The position numbers and the translations under genes were made by a program. This document shows, one piece after another, positions 35,017 to 45,266 of a stretch of DNA of 64,000 nucleotides. The stretch is from an uncultured Dehalococcoidia bacterium (lineage in GTDB: Bacteria > Chloroflexota > Dehalococcoidia > Tepidiformales > Tepidiformaceae): NCBI GenBank assembly GCA_938015525.1, contig CALLPC010000007.1:62001-126000 (forward strand), given 5' to 3'. The notes under the pieces were generated by a model, which saw only the letters and a list, made by a program, of their open reading frames with translations, made no database searches and was not told where the DNA came from. The stretch's first letter is position 1. Every line of letters begins with the position of its first letter.

Positions 35017-36102
35017 ATGGCGTTGCCGGCCCAGTCCCCCGCTCGCCCTTTGCGGGTCCTGATCGTCGACGATTCCGCGTTCATGCGGCGGGCGATCGAG
35101 CGGCTGCTCACCGTCCACCCTGGCATCACCATCGTAGGCCAGGCCGCCGATGGCATGGAGGCCGTGCAGAAGGCGCTCCAGCTCCGTCCGGACGTCATCA
35201 CGATGGACGTGGAGATGCCGAGGATGGACGGCGTCTCTGCAGTGACCGAGATCATGCAGACGGTTCCCACACCGATCGTAATGGTCTCGACCCTCACTCA
35301 CGAGGGCACCACCACGGCCATCCGGGCACTCGAAGCCGGGGCCGTCGAATGCGTCGGGAAGCCATCCGGGCTGAGCGCCGACCTTGTCAACGTGGGCGAG
35401 AAGCTGTTCGAAGCCGTCCAGCGAGCGAGCCAGGCGCGGCTCGTCCGGCGGCGGCCCGCCGCGGCGAACCCGGCCCCGTCCGTCGTGCGGCTTCCGGAAC
35501 GCCCGGTCATGCCCTCCAGCCGGCAGCCGGCGAAATACGCCGTCATCATCGGCTCGTCGACGGGCGGTCCTCCGGCCCTCACCCAGGTCGTTCCCCACCT
35601 GCCGGCTGACCTGAACGCGGCCGTGGTCGTGGTCCAGCACATGCCGCCGGGCTTCACGGGCGCCCTCGCCCGGCGGCTCGATGGCCTTTCGCCGCTTCCC
35701 GTAGCCGAGGCCAGGGAGGGGGACCTCCTCGTACCGGGCCGGGTGCTCATCGCACCTGGGGATTACCACCTGATAATCGGGAACGATCGGCGGGTTCGCC
35801 TGGACCATGGGCCCACCGTCCACGGGGTGAGGCCGAGCGTGGACGTAACCCTGTTCTCGGCCGCGGAAGCCTTCGGCGGCGCCCTGAGCGTTGCCATCCT
35901 TACGGGCATGGGGCGCGACGGGGCCGACGGCGCGGCACGCGTCGAAGCCGCCGGCGGTCAGATATTCGCGCAGGACGAGGCAACGAGCGTGGTGTACGGC
36001 ATGCCGCGCGTCACGGTCGAACGAACGAAGTCGGCACGCCAGCTGCCCATCGAGCGCATCGCCGCGGCCCTGGCGGCGAGCGTCCCCGGAAGGCGCGTAT
36101 GA
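35017..36102 (+). CDS. cheB: Chemotaxis response regulator methylesterase CheB
   Basis: REC domain + IIGSSTGGPPALTQVVPHLPADLNAAVVVVQHMPPGFTGALARRLD...LTGMGRDGADG. Confidence 0.95.
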   Translation: MALPAQSPARPLRVLIVDDSAFMRRAIERLLTVHPGITIVGQAADGMEAVQKALQLRPDVITMDVEMPRMDGVSAVTEIMQTVPTPIVMVSTLTHEGTTTAIRALEAGAVECVGKPSGLSADLVNVGEKLFEAVQRASQARLVRRRPAAANPAPSVVRLPERPVMPSSRQPAKYAVIIGSSTGGPPALTQVVPHLPADLNAAVVVVQHMPPGFTGALARRLDGLSPLPVAEAREGDLLVPGRVLIAPGDYHLIIGNDRRVRLDHGPTVHGVRPSVDVTLFSAAEAFGGALSVAILTGMGRDGADGAARVEAAGGQIFAQDEATSVVYGMPRVTVERTKSARQLPIERIAAALAASVPGRRV

Positions 36103-36899
36103 CGATGCAAGACACCGCTTCAGACCCGCAGTGGCTATCGTTCCGACGGGCGCTCGAGGCCGCCATCGGCGTGCCCCTCGGCCAGTACAAAGAGCCGCAG
36201 ATGAAGCGGCGGCTCGGCAGCCTCATGACCCGTCGCGGCATCGGTTCCTGGACGGCCTTCTCCCGCGCCATCGCGAATGACCCAAAGCTGCTCGAGGAGG
36301 TGCGGGACACGCTGACCATCAATGTCAGCGAATTCTTCCGCCAGCCGGAACGATTCCGTGAATTGGAGACGCGCTGGTTTCCTCAGCTGCTGAAAGAGCG
36401 GCGCAGCCTGAAGATTTGGAGTGCCGGCTGCTCCATCGGCTGCGAGCCGTACACCATCGCGATGATTCTCGACCGGCTCGACCCCATGGGCCGCCACAGC
36501 ATCCTCGCCACGGACGTCGATATGCCTGTCCTCTCGCGCGCGAAGGACGGCTCCGGCTACCTGGCCTCCGAAGTGCGGTCGGTGCCTCCGGAGTATCTCC
36601 GGAAATACTTCATACACGAGGACGGCACATACCGCGTCGTCGACGAGATTCGCCGCAGGGTCACGTTCCGCCGGCACGACCTCCTGAAGGACGCGTACCC
36701 CTCGGACCTGGACCTTATCGCCTGCCGCAACGTGGTCATCTACTTCACCGACGAGGCGAAATCGCACATCTACGCCGGCTTCAGCAAAGCGCTGCGGCCG
36801 GGGGGCGTCCTCTTCGTCGGCGGGAGCGAGATGATCATGCGCTCGGGAGAGCTCGGGCTCAGGACGGCCGGCGTGAACCTGTATCAGCGAGCCGCGTAG
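36099..36899 (+). CDS. cheR: Chemotaxis protein methyltransferase CheR
   Basis: LTINVSEFFRQPERFRELE...LKIWSAGCSIGCEPYTIAMIL...IACRNVVIYFTDEAKSHIYAGFSKALRPGGVLFVGGSE. Confidence 0.93.
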   Translation: MTMQDTASDPQWLSFRRALEAAIGVPLGQYKEPQMKRRLGSLMTRRGIGSWTAFSRAIANDPKLLEEVRDTLTINVSEFFRQPERFRELETRWFPQLLKERRSLKIWSAGCSIGCEPYTIAMILDRLDPMGRHSILATDVDMPVLSRAKDGSGYLASEVRSVPPEYLRKYFIHEDGTYRVVDEIRRRVTFRRHDLLKDAYPSDLDLIACRNVVIYFTDEAKSHIYAGFSKALRPGGVLFVGGSEMIMRSGELGLRTAGVNLYQRAA

Positions 36900-37893
36900 C
36901 CGCCTCGGGAATCTCCGGCGCGAAACGGCTCGCGGCGACCCAGGCCGCCGCTGCGCAGGCGACCCCCACGAGCAGGTCAGACACGTAGTGTTCGCCGAGA
37001 TAGACGAGCGACACCGCCATGACGGCCGAGTAAGCGAGCAGCCACGATGCGAGCGCCGGGATGTGGCGCCGCGCCCAGAGGTACATGGCAAACGTCACCG
37101 CCATGTGGATCGAGGGCATCGCGGCAACGGAATTAGGTTCGCCTAGCGCAGCGTACAACGACGAATAGGCGCTCCCGTGGATAGAGCCGCCCACGTAGTC
37201 CATAATCCGGCGAACACCCGCGAGCGCGCCGAGTTCGCCCGCGAGCCACGGAGGGGCGGTGGGCACCACGAAGAACAGCACCAGCCCGAGCCACATCGTT
37301 CCGACCATGAGAAGCGCAAAGCGCGGAAAATGACGGCGGTCCATCAGGAACACGCCCAGGGCGAGCGCGTGAGGTGCGATGAAAAACGACCAGTGGGTGG
37401 CGACCGCTGCATAGTCGACGAACCCGATGCCGCGGGGGTCAAAGGCCTCCCGCTGGAGCCAGAGCGTCGGGTCCGTGCCGAGGAAAAGCCAGCGGTCCAA
37501 ACGAATCGGGTAGTCGATGCGGATGGGCACGCCGGTTTCGTCGGCGTAGGCCCTGAGCAGGGTGTACACGAAGATCCCGGCGACGTACACAAACCACCAG
37601 CGGCGGACCCTGTGCTGCCGGGCCTCCGGAGCCCAGAGGAGAACGGCCACGCCAACGAGAAGGAAGCCGAGCCAGAGGTGGTCCTGCCAGGTCCGCGTGG
37701 CCACCGACAGAGTCATGGCCAGCAGGATACCGGCCTGTGCGGCGAGGAGGAGGCGTCCCCGCCCGGTGGCCGGGGGCTCTGGAAGAGGCGGGAACCGCAG
37801 ACGGGCCCATCCACGGGAGCGGCCTGATTCGGCGATCACCGACACGACATCCAGCGTATCCCGGGCGTTCCCCTTGGGGAAGGCTTGTGGCAC
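36859..37893 (-). CDS. PAP2-superfamily membrane phosphatase-like protein (N-terminus uncertain)
   Basis: Multi-TM; GSAYSSLYAALGEPNSVAAMPSIHMAVTFAMYLWARRHIPALASWLLAYSAVMAVSLVYLGEHYVSDLLVGV. Confidence 0.8.
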   Translation of the reverse strand: MPQAFPKGNARDTLDVVSVIAESGRSRGWARLRFPPLPEPPATGRGRLLLAAQAGILLAMTLSVATRTWQDHLWLGFLLVGVAVLLWAPEARQHRVRRWWFVYVAGIFVYTLLRAYADETGVPIRIDYPIRLDRWLFLGTDPTLWLQREAFDPRGIGFVDYAAVATHWSFFIAPHALALGVFLMDRRHFPRFALLMVGTMWLGLVLFFVVPTAPPWLAGELGALAGVRRIMDYVGGSIHGSAYSSLYAALGEPNSVAAMPSIHMAVTFAMYLWARRHIPALASWLLAYSAVMAVSLVYLGEHYVSDLLVGVACAAAAWVAASRFAPEIPEAATRLADTGSRRPS

Positions 37894-37916
37894 GCTGGTG
37901 GTGAAGGGACTGAGCC

Positions 37917-38930
37917 GTGATTCGTTCGCTCGCCAGCTCAGCGCCCGGGTTCGTCGTCACCGCAACCTCGGTGGCACTCCTGTGGCAGCTGATCCCGTGG
38001 ACGCCCACGGTCGCATCGCTGCGCACCGCGGACCCGCTGTTCGTTGCCCTCGCCATCGCCTGTCTCGTCGCTTCGCTCATCGCGAAAACATTGCGCTGGC
38101 GGCTGCTGTTACCCGATTCGGCGCCGGTTACTACGAGGCGGCTCTACCGCATCCTCCACATCAGCTTCCTTCTGAACAACGTGCTCCCGGCCCGCCTCGG
38201 CGATGTGGCGCGCATCGCGATGACCGCACGCCAGCCGGGCATTCGCCTGGGACACGTCATCTCGTCGATGCTGACTGAACGGGTTACGGACACGATCACG
38301 CTGCTCCTGTGCTTCCTTGCGGTCAGCCCGTTCCTGCCCATCCCCGCGCGGTATGAGGGGTGGAAGACGGTTGCGTGGGGAATAGTCGCCGCGCTCGCGG
38401 CGGCGGTCGTGCTCGGCGCGCTCTTCCGGGCACGGCTCGAGGCGGTCGCACGGTCCGAGCGGCTCCACCGGAGGCTGCCCGCCAATCATCGCGTCCGGGC
38501 GGAAGCCGCATCCTTTGCCGACGGCCTCGGCAGACTTTTCCGCCGGGAGCGGGTCGTGCACATCTGGGGCTGGTCATGGACCGCCTGGGCGGGCGCGTTC
38601 GCCATCAACTACCTGCTCATGCGGGCCCTTGCCATCGATGCGCCGCTGGCGGTGGCCGTTCTGCTGACCTGCACCACGAACCTGGCGATGCTGCTGCCGA
38701 GCTCACCGGGCGCCATTGGCGTCTTCCACATCGCAGCAACCGCCTCGCTGCTGCCCTTCGGCGTGCCCGAGACCCGGGCACTGAGCTTCGCCATCCTCGC
38801 GCATCTCGTGAACGTCGTACCCGTGAGTCTCATCGGTGCCGCTCTGCTGCTCGCAAGTCGGGAAAGGCTCTCCCCCGCGGTCCTGCGCCGCGGGGCGAGC
38901 CCTGCGGCGCAGCCCATCCGCGACGACTGA
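37917..38930 (+). CDS. UPF0104/lysylphosphatidylglycerol synthase TM-region-like flippase-type protein
   Basis: LHISFLLNNVLPARLGDVARIAMTARQPGIRLGHVISSMLTERVTDTITLLL...LLPSSPGAIGVFHIAATASLLPFGV. Confidence 0.85.
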   Translation: MIRSLASSAPGFVVTATSVALLWQLIPWTPTVASLRTADPLFVALAIACLVASLIAKTLRWRLLLPDSAPVTTRRLYRILHISFLLNNVLPARLGDVARIAMTARQPGIRLGHVISSMLTERVTDTITLLLCFLAVSPFLPIPARYEGWKTVAWGIVAALAAAVVLGALFRARLEAVARSERLHRRLPANHRVRAEAASFADGLGRLFRRERVVHIWGWSWTAWAGAFAINYLLMRALAIDAPLAVAVLLTCTTNLAMLLPSSPGAIGVFHIAATASLLPFGVPETRALSFAILAHLVNVVPVSLIGAALLLASRERLSPAVLRRGASPAAQPIRDD

Positions 38931-38940
38931 CGCTCTCGCC

Positions 38941-40410
38941 TCACCCCCAGAGCTCTTTCGCCTCTCGCCGGAGCTCCGCCCGGAAATCCGGGTGGGCAAT
39001 GGAGATGAGCTCCTCCGCCCGCTGGCGGTGGTTCTTGTCCAGCAGCCTCGCCACCCCGTACTCAGTGATGATCGTATCAGCGAGATAGCGCGGAATCGTG
39101 ACCAGCGTGCCGGCGTCGTGGCGGGCAACGACTTTCGAGATGGTGCCGTCCATCGCCGTCGAGCGCATGACGGTAACGGCGCGGCCGTTCTTGCACATCG
39201 CCGCTGCCATGTGCGCGTCCGGCTGGCCGCCGGTGCCGTTGACCATATGGCCCCCGAACCGGTCCTCGCTTGCAATCTGCCCCAGGAGATCAACGGCGAT
39301 TGCGCTATTGATCGCCGTCATCTGGTGGTTCTGAGACATGAACGCAGGGTTGAGGATGACGTCGTGCTGATGAAGTTCGAAGGCCGGGTTGCCGGCAATG
39401 ATTTTCAAGTCCTCCCCGTCGCAGCCTGTCCAGGCTACAGCCACGCACTTGCCCGGGAAGAGGGTCTTCTTCGACCCGTCGATGATGCCGCGGGCCCAGA
39501 GTTTCGCAAGGCCGGGCGACCCGAGCTCGGTGTGGACGCCAAGATGTTTGGCATCGTCGAAGGCACCGGCGAGGAACATCAGCTGACTCGGCTGGCCCAC
39601 GCCGACCTGGATGGTATCGCCGTCGCGGATGATCTGCCGGAGGTTATCGGCGATAGCCTGCGCCGCCGGGTCGACTTCCTGGATGCCGAGGGCGGCACCG
39701 AGCAGGGAGGGCGGGAAGGTGTGAAAGGTGTGTTCGACGAGCGCGAGCTGGTCCGGCGTGGCACGCTTCATGATGTCGAGCAGGGCTTGCCGGTCCTCCT
39801 CTTTCGCCAGGGTGCGAACCCGCTCCTCCATCGCCGGGATATCGACCGGTTTTAGCACCCCATCGATGAACGTCTCGATTTCGGAAACGTGCATCCAGAC
39901 GTCGCCGTACACCGGCGTGATGTTTGGGTCGACAATCGCGATAGTGTGCTTGCAGCGCTTTGCGTAACTCTTCCGCTGCCACATGTGGGGACCAAAGTGG
40001 ACGTAGCCGTGCTCGTTCGGCGGGCTGCAGGGCGTAAGGAAGACATCGGGGATACGGGCCTCAGGCCGGCCGTTGTCGAATGCCTTCATCCCGAGCATGA
40101 AGGTGTTCGGGAGATAGGTGGCGATTTTCGCATCGTGTGCGGGGCGCATCGCATCGCCAATGAAGAGCTCGATCTCGCGCTCGCCCCGGAAGAGTTCCGG
40201 GTTGAACAGGTCCGGGTAGTTCGGTGCCAGGGTGCGGACAGAGACATTGCCAAGCTGCCTTGCCCGGTCGACGAACGCCTGAACGAGCGGCGCAGGGCAG
40301 AGGATGGTGACGCCGACGAGGTCGCCCTCCTGGATGACCTCCATCGCCTCGGCGAGGGACTTCTGCCGGGATTCGTACTCGTCGCGCCAGTTCTGATAGC
40401 GGATTGCCAC
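38941..40410 (-). CDS. Acetyl-CoA hydrolase/transferase family (4-hydroxybutyrate CoA-transferase-like)
   Basis: MRPAHDAKIATYLPNTF...VFLTPCSPPNEHGYVHFG...DGDTIQVGVGQPSQLMFLAG...HTELGSPGLAKLWARGIIDGSKKTLFPGK; GTG start. Confidence 0.85.
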   Translation of the reverse strand: MAIRYQNWRDEYESRQKSLAEAMEVIQEGDLVGVTILCPAPLVQAFVDRARQLGNVSVRTLAPNYPDLFNPELFRGEREIELFIGDAMRPAHDAKIATYLPNTFMLGMKAFDNGRPEARIPDVFLTPCSPPNEHGYVHFGPHMWQRKSYAKRCKHTIAIVDPNITPVYGDVWMHVSEIETFIDGVLKPVDIPAMEERVRTLAKEEDRQALLDIMKRATPDQLALVEHTFHTFPPSLLGAALGIQEVDPAAQAIADNLRQIIRDGDTIQVGVGQPSQLMFLAGAFDDAKHLGVHTELGSPGLAKLWARGIIDGSKKTLFPGKCVAVAWTGCDGEDLKIIAGNPAFELHQHDVILNPAFMSQNHQMTAINSAIAVDLLGQIASEDRFGGHMVNGTGGQPDAHMAAAMCKNGRAVTVMRSTAMDGTISKVVARHDAGTLVTIPRYLADTIITEYGVARLLDKNHRQRAEELISIAHPDFRAELRREAKELWG

Positions 40411-40568
40411 GGGCACTCCTTGAAGGGGATTCGGCCGGGTGCGGCGCCCGGCAGCCTGAGGCCGGATTCTACATTCCTGAATCGGAAGGGGCAGTTCACC
40501 GACCTCCTGCCCTCTGGTAGAGTTCCGCGATGCCGCCGGGCAGGCGGGATGAGCAGGAGGTGGGACGA

Positions 40569-41774
40569 ATGCAGGCGCTGGATGACCTCTGCATCCTCGA
40601 CCTGACGCACCATATCGCGGGCCCCTACGCGACACGGCTGCTCGCCGACCTCGGGGCCGACGTCATCAAGGTCGAACCGCCGGGCGGCGATATCGCTCGC
40701 CAGCTGCCTCCGTTCAAAGGAGGAGTTCCGCACGCCGAGCGAAGCGGTCTGTTTTTCTATCTCAATTGCAACAAACGGTCCGTCGTCCTCGACCTGAAGC
40801 AGCCGGCCGGCAAAGCCGCATTGGAAGCGATCGCGAAGCGGGCCCACGCCGTGGTGGAGAACTTTGCCCCGGGAACGCTCGACCGGCTGGGCGTCGGGGT
40901 CGAATTCTTCCGGCGCATCAACCCGGCGCTGCCCGTCATCTCCATCTCGAATTTCGGGCAGACGGGACCGTACCGCGACTATCGGCTGAGCGAGCTGACG
41001 CTGTACGGCTTCGCCGGCGAGATGTATTCGATGGGGCTGACGGAGCGCGAGCCGGTCAAAATGGCGGGGACAGCGGCCCTCTTCGAATCCGGGGCCGCAG
41101 CGTCCGTGGCGATCATGGCTGCACTCTGGGCGTCGAAGCGGTTCGGGATTGGACAGCACGTCGACGTCTCCCTTGCGGAGACCCATTTCGGCGGGGTCGA
41201 CCGACGCCACGCGACCGCAATCGCCTATCAGTTCAGCGGGCGGAAAACCATCCGGGCGGCCGGCGGCGGTGCCGGGATGCCGCAGGGCATCTACCCCTGC
41301 GCGGATGGCTACGTCGAGTTCACGAACGCCGCTCTGCGGCCCGACCGCGTCGACGATATGCTCGGGCACCCGGAGTGGAACCAGGACCCTCGCTTCAACG
41401 ACCCGGTTCAGCGACTCGACCCGGCCGTCATCGAAGAGTGGAACGTCTACTTCCTGACCTGGTGCCTCGAGCGGACGAAGCGCGAAATCTGGGCCGAGGC
41501 TCGCCGGGCGAAGGTGCTCTGCGGACCGCTTTTCAGCATGGAAGACCTCTTCGAAGACCGCCACTTCCGTGATCGGGGTTTCTGGGCACGAGCAGAACAC
41601 CCGGAGCTCGGGGAGGTCGAGTTCCCGGGCCGGCCGTTCATCATGGGCAAGGGTGGGTGGCAGCTGCGCCGAGTCGCTCCCCTGCTCGGTCAGCATACGG
41701 AAGAGGTACTCCGCGAGGCCGGCCTCGATGACGACACCATGAGGCAGGTGCTCGCTGCCGGAGGTGCGCAATGA
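40569..41774 (+). CDS. CaiB/BaiF (class III) CoA-transferase
   Basis: DLTHHIAGPYATRLLADLGADVIKVEPPGGDIARQLPP...NKRSVVLDLKQPAGKAALEAI. Confidence 0.92.
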   Translation: MQALDDLCILDLTHHIAGPYATRLLADLGADVIKVEPPGGDIARQLPPFKGGVPHAERSGLFFYLNCNKRSVVLDLKQPAGKAALEAIAKRAHAVVENFAPGTLDRLGVGVEFFRRINPALPVISISNFGQTGPYRDYRLSELTLYGFAGEMYSMGLTEREPVKMAGTAALFESGAAASVAIMAALWASKRFGIGQHVDVSLAETHFGGVDRRHATAIAYQFSGRKTIRAAGGGAGMPQGIYPCADGYVEFTNAALRPDRVDDMLGHPEWNQDPRFNDPVQRLDPAVIEEWNVYFLTWCLERTKREIWAEARRAKVLCGPLFSMEDLFEDRHFRDRGFWARAEHPELGEVEFPGRPFIMGKGGWQLRRVAPLLGQHTEEVLREAGLDDDTMRQVLAAGGAQ

Positions 41775-43096
41775 CTCACAAGCCGCTCGAAGGCGTCCGT
41801 GTCGTCGACCTTTGCGTCGTCTGGGCCGGTCCGTTCGCTACCATGTTGCTCGGCGACCTCGGCGCAGAAGTCATCAAGCCGGAAAACCCGTTCGTCTTCC
41901 AGCCGATGACCCGCGGCGCCATGGCCCGCCCGCCGCAGCTCCTGCTCGAGCGGTCAATCGCCTGGAGCGGCGGCTTGCCCCGCAACGAGGTCGGCCCGCG
42001 GCCGTGGAACTACAATCCCACGTTCGTCAGCCTCTACCGGAACAAGAAGAGCTTTACTGTCGATTTGCGCCGGCCCGAAGGGAAGGACATCCTCCGGCGC
42101 CTCGTAGCCATCTCGGATGTGGTCTACGAGAACAATGCCGTGGGCACGCTCGAGAAGCTGGGCATCACCGAGAGCTGGCTCCGGGATGCGAACCCCCGCA
42201 TCATCCTCGTCCGCGTGCCGGCCTACGGGCTGACGGGCCCGTATCACGACGCCCGCGCGCTCGGCGTGCACCTCGAAGCGGTGATGGGGCACACCCTCCT
42301 CCGTGGCTACGAGGATGCCGACCCCTCGGCTAATACGGCCATTTACTCCGGCGACTACATGGCCGGCGCGCAGGGCGCCCTCGCCGTGATGGCTGCGCTC
42401 TGGTATCGGGAGCGAACGGGCGAGGGTCAGACGATTGAAATCGCCCAGGCAGAGAACGCCGCCGCGATGTTCACCCACGCCATCATGGACTACTCACTCA
42501 ACGGGAACGTGCAGGGCGCCATCGGCAACCGGGACGTCCACGGCCGCGCTCCCTGCGGTGTCTACCCCGCCCGGTCGCCTGGCGATGCCACGACGATGGA
42601 CGACCGCTGGATCGCCATCCACATCGAGGACGACGCCCAGTGGCAGCGGTTCGTCGAAGCGATGGGGTCGCCCGCATGGGCCCTCGACCCGCGGTACGCG
42701 ACCAACGAGGGCCGGGCCGAGCATTACCGCGAGATTGACGCCCGCATTGCGGAGTGGACTCGAGAGCGGGACGACTACGAGCTGATGCACGAGCTCCAGG
42801 CGCTCGGCATCGCCGCGGCTCCGGTCCTCGAAGCATCCCGGATGTTCGACGACCCGCACCTCCGGGCGCGGGACTTCTTCAAAACACAGACCGTTCGCGA
42901 TGCCGGGACCCACGAATACGTCGGGCCGCTCTGGAAGTTCGAGCAGACGCCAGTCGAGTTCTATCAGCCGCCCGTCTGCTTCGGAGAGCACAACACGTAC
43001 GTTTACCGCGAGTTGCTCAAGGTCAGCGATGAGGAATACTCCGCCCTGCAGGCCGCCGGCCACATCGCAGAAGAGTACGACCCGAGCGTGCCGTAA
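41771..43096 (+). CDS. CaiB/BaiF (class III) CoA-transferase
   Basis: GVRVVDLCVVWAGPFATMLLGDLGAEVIKPENPFVFQP...NKKSFTVDLRRPEGKDILRRL; ATGA overlap with the upstream gene. Confidence 0.92.
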   Translation: MTHKPLEGVRVVDLCVVWAGPFATMLLGDLGAEVIKPENPFVFQPMTRGAMARPPQLLLERSIAWSGGLPRNEVGPRPWNYNPTFVSLYRNKKSFTVDLRRPEGKDILRRLVAISDVVYENNAVGTLEKLGITESWLRDANPRIILVRVPAYGLTGPYHDARALGVHLEAVMGHTLLRGYEDADPSANTAIYSGDYMAGAQGALAVMAALWYRERTGEGQTIEIAQAENAAAMFTHAIMDYSLNGNVQGAIGNRDVHGRAPCGVYPARSPGDATTMDDRWIAIHIEDDAQWQRFVEAMGSPAWALDPRYATNEGRAEHYREIDARIAEWTRERDDYELMHELQALGIAAAPVLEASRMFDDPHLRARDFFKTQTVRDAGTHEYVGPLWKFEQTPVEFYQPPVCFGEHNTYVYRELLKVSDEEYSALQAAGHIAEEYDPSVP

Positions 43097-43169
43097 GAGG
43101 GCGGATTTCGCCCGCCGGCACCGGTAGAATGCGCCGCAACACCTGAGCCCCTGCACTGGAGGAAGTGGC

Positions 43170-45134
43170 ATGGCCGACGTTGGCCTTCCCGTCGACGAGC
43201 GCTACGACCCGCCCGCGCGCGTCCGCGAGGGCGCACTCGTCGCCGACATGGAGACGTACCGCGAGATGTATCGCCGGTCGGTCGAGGACCGGGAGAACTT
43301 CTGGCGGGAGATGGCGGAGCAGTTCCTCACCTTCTCGAAGCCGTTCGAGCGCATCGTTGATGAGGACCTGCGCGCCGGGAAAATCGCCTGGTTCATCGGC
43401 GGCAAACTCAACGCTTCGGTGAACTGCGTCGATCGTCACCTCGCCAGCCGAGCGGAAAAGACGGCCATTCTCTGGGAGGGCGACGAGCCTGGCACGAACC
43501 GGCGGGTCACCTACCGCGAGCTCTCCGGTATGGTCAACCGCCTGGCCAACGCGCTGCGGCGGAAGGGCGTGAAGAAAGGCGACCGCGTCGCCATCTACAT
43601 GGGGATGGTGCCCGAGCTGGCAGCCGCGATGCTCGCCTGCGCCCGCATCGGCGCCATCCACTCCGTGATTTTCGGCGGTTTTTCGCCTCGCTCTATCCGC
43701 GACCGCGTGGACGATTCGAGCTGCAAGGCGGTCATCACCCAGGACGAAGGCCGGCGCGGCGGGCGCCCGGTCCCGCTCAAGGCGAACGTCGACGAGGCGC
43801 TGGCCGCACCGGGGCACACGGTCGAATTCGTCATCGTCTACCGGCACACCGGGACGCCGGTGAACATGGTCGATGGCCGCGATACGTGGTGGCACGACGA
43901 ACTCGCCGGGGAATCGGACGGGTGCCCGCCCGAGGAGATGGACAGCGAGGACCCGCTCTTCATTTTGTACACCTCCGGTTCGACCGGTAAGCCGAAGGGC
44001 GTCCTCCACACCCATGCCGGCTACTTGCTCCATGTGACCATGAGCCACCGGTACGTCTTCGACGTGCGCGAAGACGACGTTTACTGCTGCGCGGCGGACG
44101 TCGGCTGGATCACCGGTCACAGCTACATCGTCTATGGGCCGCTCGGGAATGGCTCCACGAGCGTCATGTTCGAATCGGTGCCGACCTACCCCGACGCCGG
44201 GCGCTACTGGGACATGGTGGACCGGCTCGGCATCAACGTCTTCTACACCGCTCCGACCGCCATCCGGGCCATCGCGCGCGAGGGGAACGACTACGTCACG
44301 AAGTACCGGCGCACGTCGCTCCGCGTGCTCGGCACGGTCGGCGAGCCGATTAACCCCGAGGCCTGGCGCTGGTATTTCAACGTGGTCGGCGAAGGTCGGT
44401 GTTCTATCGTCGATACCTACTGGCAAACGGAAACGGGCGGGCACATGATTACCGGGCTGGCGGGCTGCACGCCGATGAAACCAGGCTCCGGCTCCCTCCC
44501 GTTTTTCGGCGTCCAGCCGTGCGTCGTTGACGAGAACGGCAACGAACTCGAAGGGAACGGGGTCACGGGCCGGCTCTGCATGAAGGCCTCGTGGCCGGGG
44601 ATGATGCGGACGGTCTACGGGGACCATCAGCGGTTCGTGGAGACGTACCTCACCACCTACCCGGGCAAGTACTTCACCGGCGATGGCTGCCACCGGGACC
44701 AGGACGGCTACTACTGGATCACGGGCCGGGTGGATGATGTGCTCAACGTCGCGGGGCACCGGCTGGGGACCGCCGAGATCGAAGGAGCTCTCGTCGGACA
44801 CCCGGCCGTCGCCGAGGCGGCAGTCGTGGGCTACCCGCACGAGGTGAAGGGCACGGGCATCTACGCATACGTGCTGCTGAAATCCGGGTTCACCGGCTCA
44901 CCGGAGCTGGCGAAGGAGCTCCGGGACGCGGTGCGGAAAGAGATTAGCCCGATCGCGACCCCGGACCGGATCCAGTTCGTGGAAGGGCTCCCGAAGACGC
45001 GGTCGGGCAAGATCATGCGCCGCATCCTCCGCAAAATCGCCGAGGGCGAGCCGGAAAACGTGGGCGACGTGACGACGCTGGCCGACCCGGCGGTCGTCCA
45101 GGACATTATCGCGGGGGCCGCAAAAGCAGACTGA
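43170..45134 (+). CDS. acs: Acetyl-CoA synthetase (AMP-forming)
   Basis: [26 protein letters not shown]...[18 protein letters not shown]...[24 protein letters not shown]...[13 protein letters not shown]. Confidence 0.95.
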   Translation: MADVGLPVDERYDPPARVREGALVADMETYREMYRRSVEDRENFWREMAEQFLTFSKPFERIVDEDLRAGKIAWFIGGKLNASVNCVDRHLASRAEKTAILWEGDEPGTNRRVTYRELSGMVNRLANALRRKGVKKGDRVAIYMGMVPELAAAMLACARIGAIHSVIFGGFSPRSIRDRVDDSSCKAVITQDEGRRGGRPVPLKANVDEALAAPGHTVEFVIVYRHTGTPVNMVDGRDTWWHDELAGESDGCPPEEMDSEDPLFILYTSGSTGKPKGVLHTHAGYLLHVTMSHRYVFDVREDDVYCCAADVGWITGHSYIVYGPLGNGSTSVMFESVPTYPDAGRYWDMVDRLGINVFYTAPTAIRAIAREGNDYVTKYRRTSLRVLGTVGEPINPEAWRWYFNVVGEGRCSIVDTYWQTETGGHMITGLAGCTPMKPGSGSLPFFGVQPCVVDENGNELEGNGVTGRLCMKASWPGMMRTVYGDHQRFVETYLTTYPGKYFTGDGCHRDQDGYYWITGRVDDVLNVAGHRLGTAEIEGALVGHPAVAEAAVVGYPHEVKGTGIYAYVLLKSGFTGSPELAKELRDAVRKEISPIATPDRIQFVEGLPKTRSGKIMRRILRKIAEGEPENVGDVTTLADPAVVQDIIAGAAKAD

Positions 45135-45150
45135 CCCGCCCGCGGGCCGG

Positions 45151-45238
45151 TTCGCACCGTGCGAAACATCCTGTTACAATCCGGGCCGCAACAGGACGCC
45201 AGCCCGAACCGGGTTCGGCAGACCGCGAGCTTGCGGTC
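45151..45238 (+). promoter_or_regulatory. Promoter with operator-like repeat and structured leader upstream of the acyl-CoA dehydrogenase
   Basis: TTCGCA-ccg-TGCGAA 45151-45165; -10 TACAAT 45175-45180; hairpins CCGAACC-g-GGTTCGG 45204-45218 and GACCGC/GCGGTC 45221-45238. Confidence 0.45.
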
Positions 45239-45266
45239 ACGACACATCGAAAGGGACGCAGAACGA

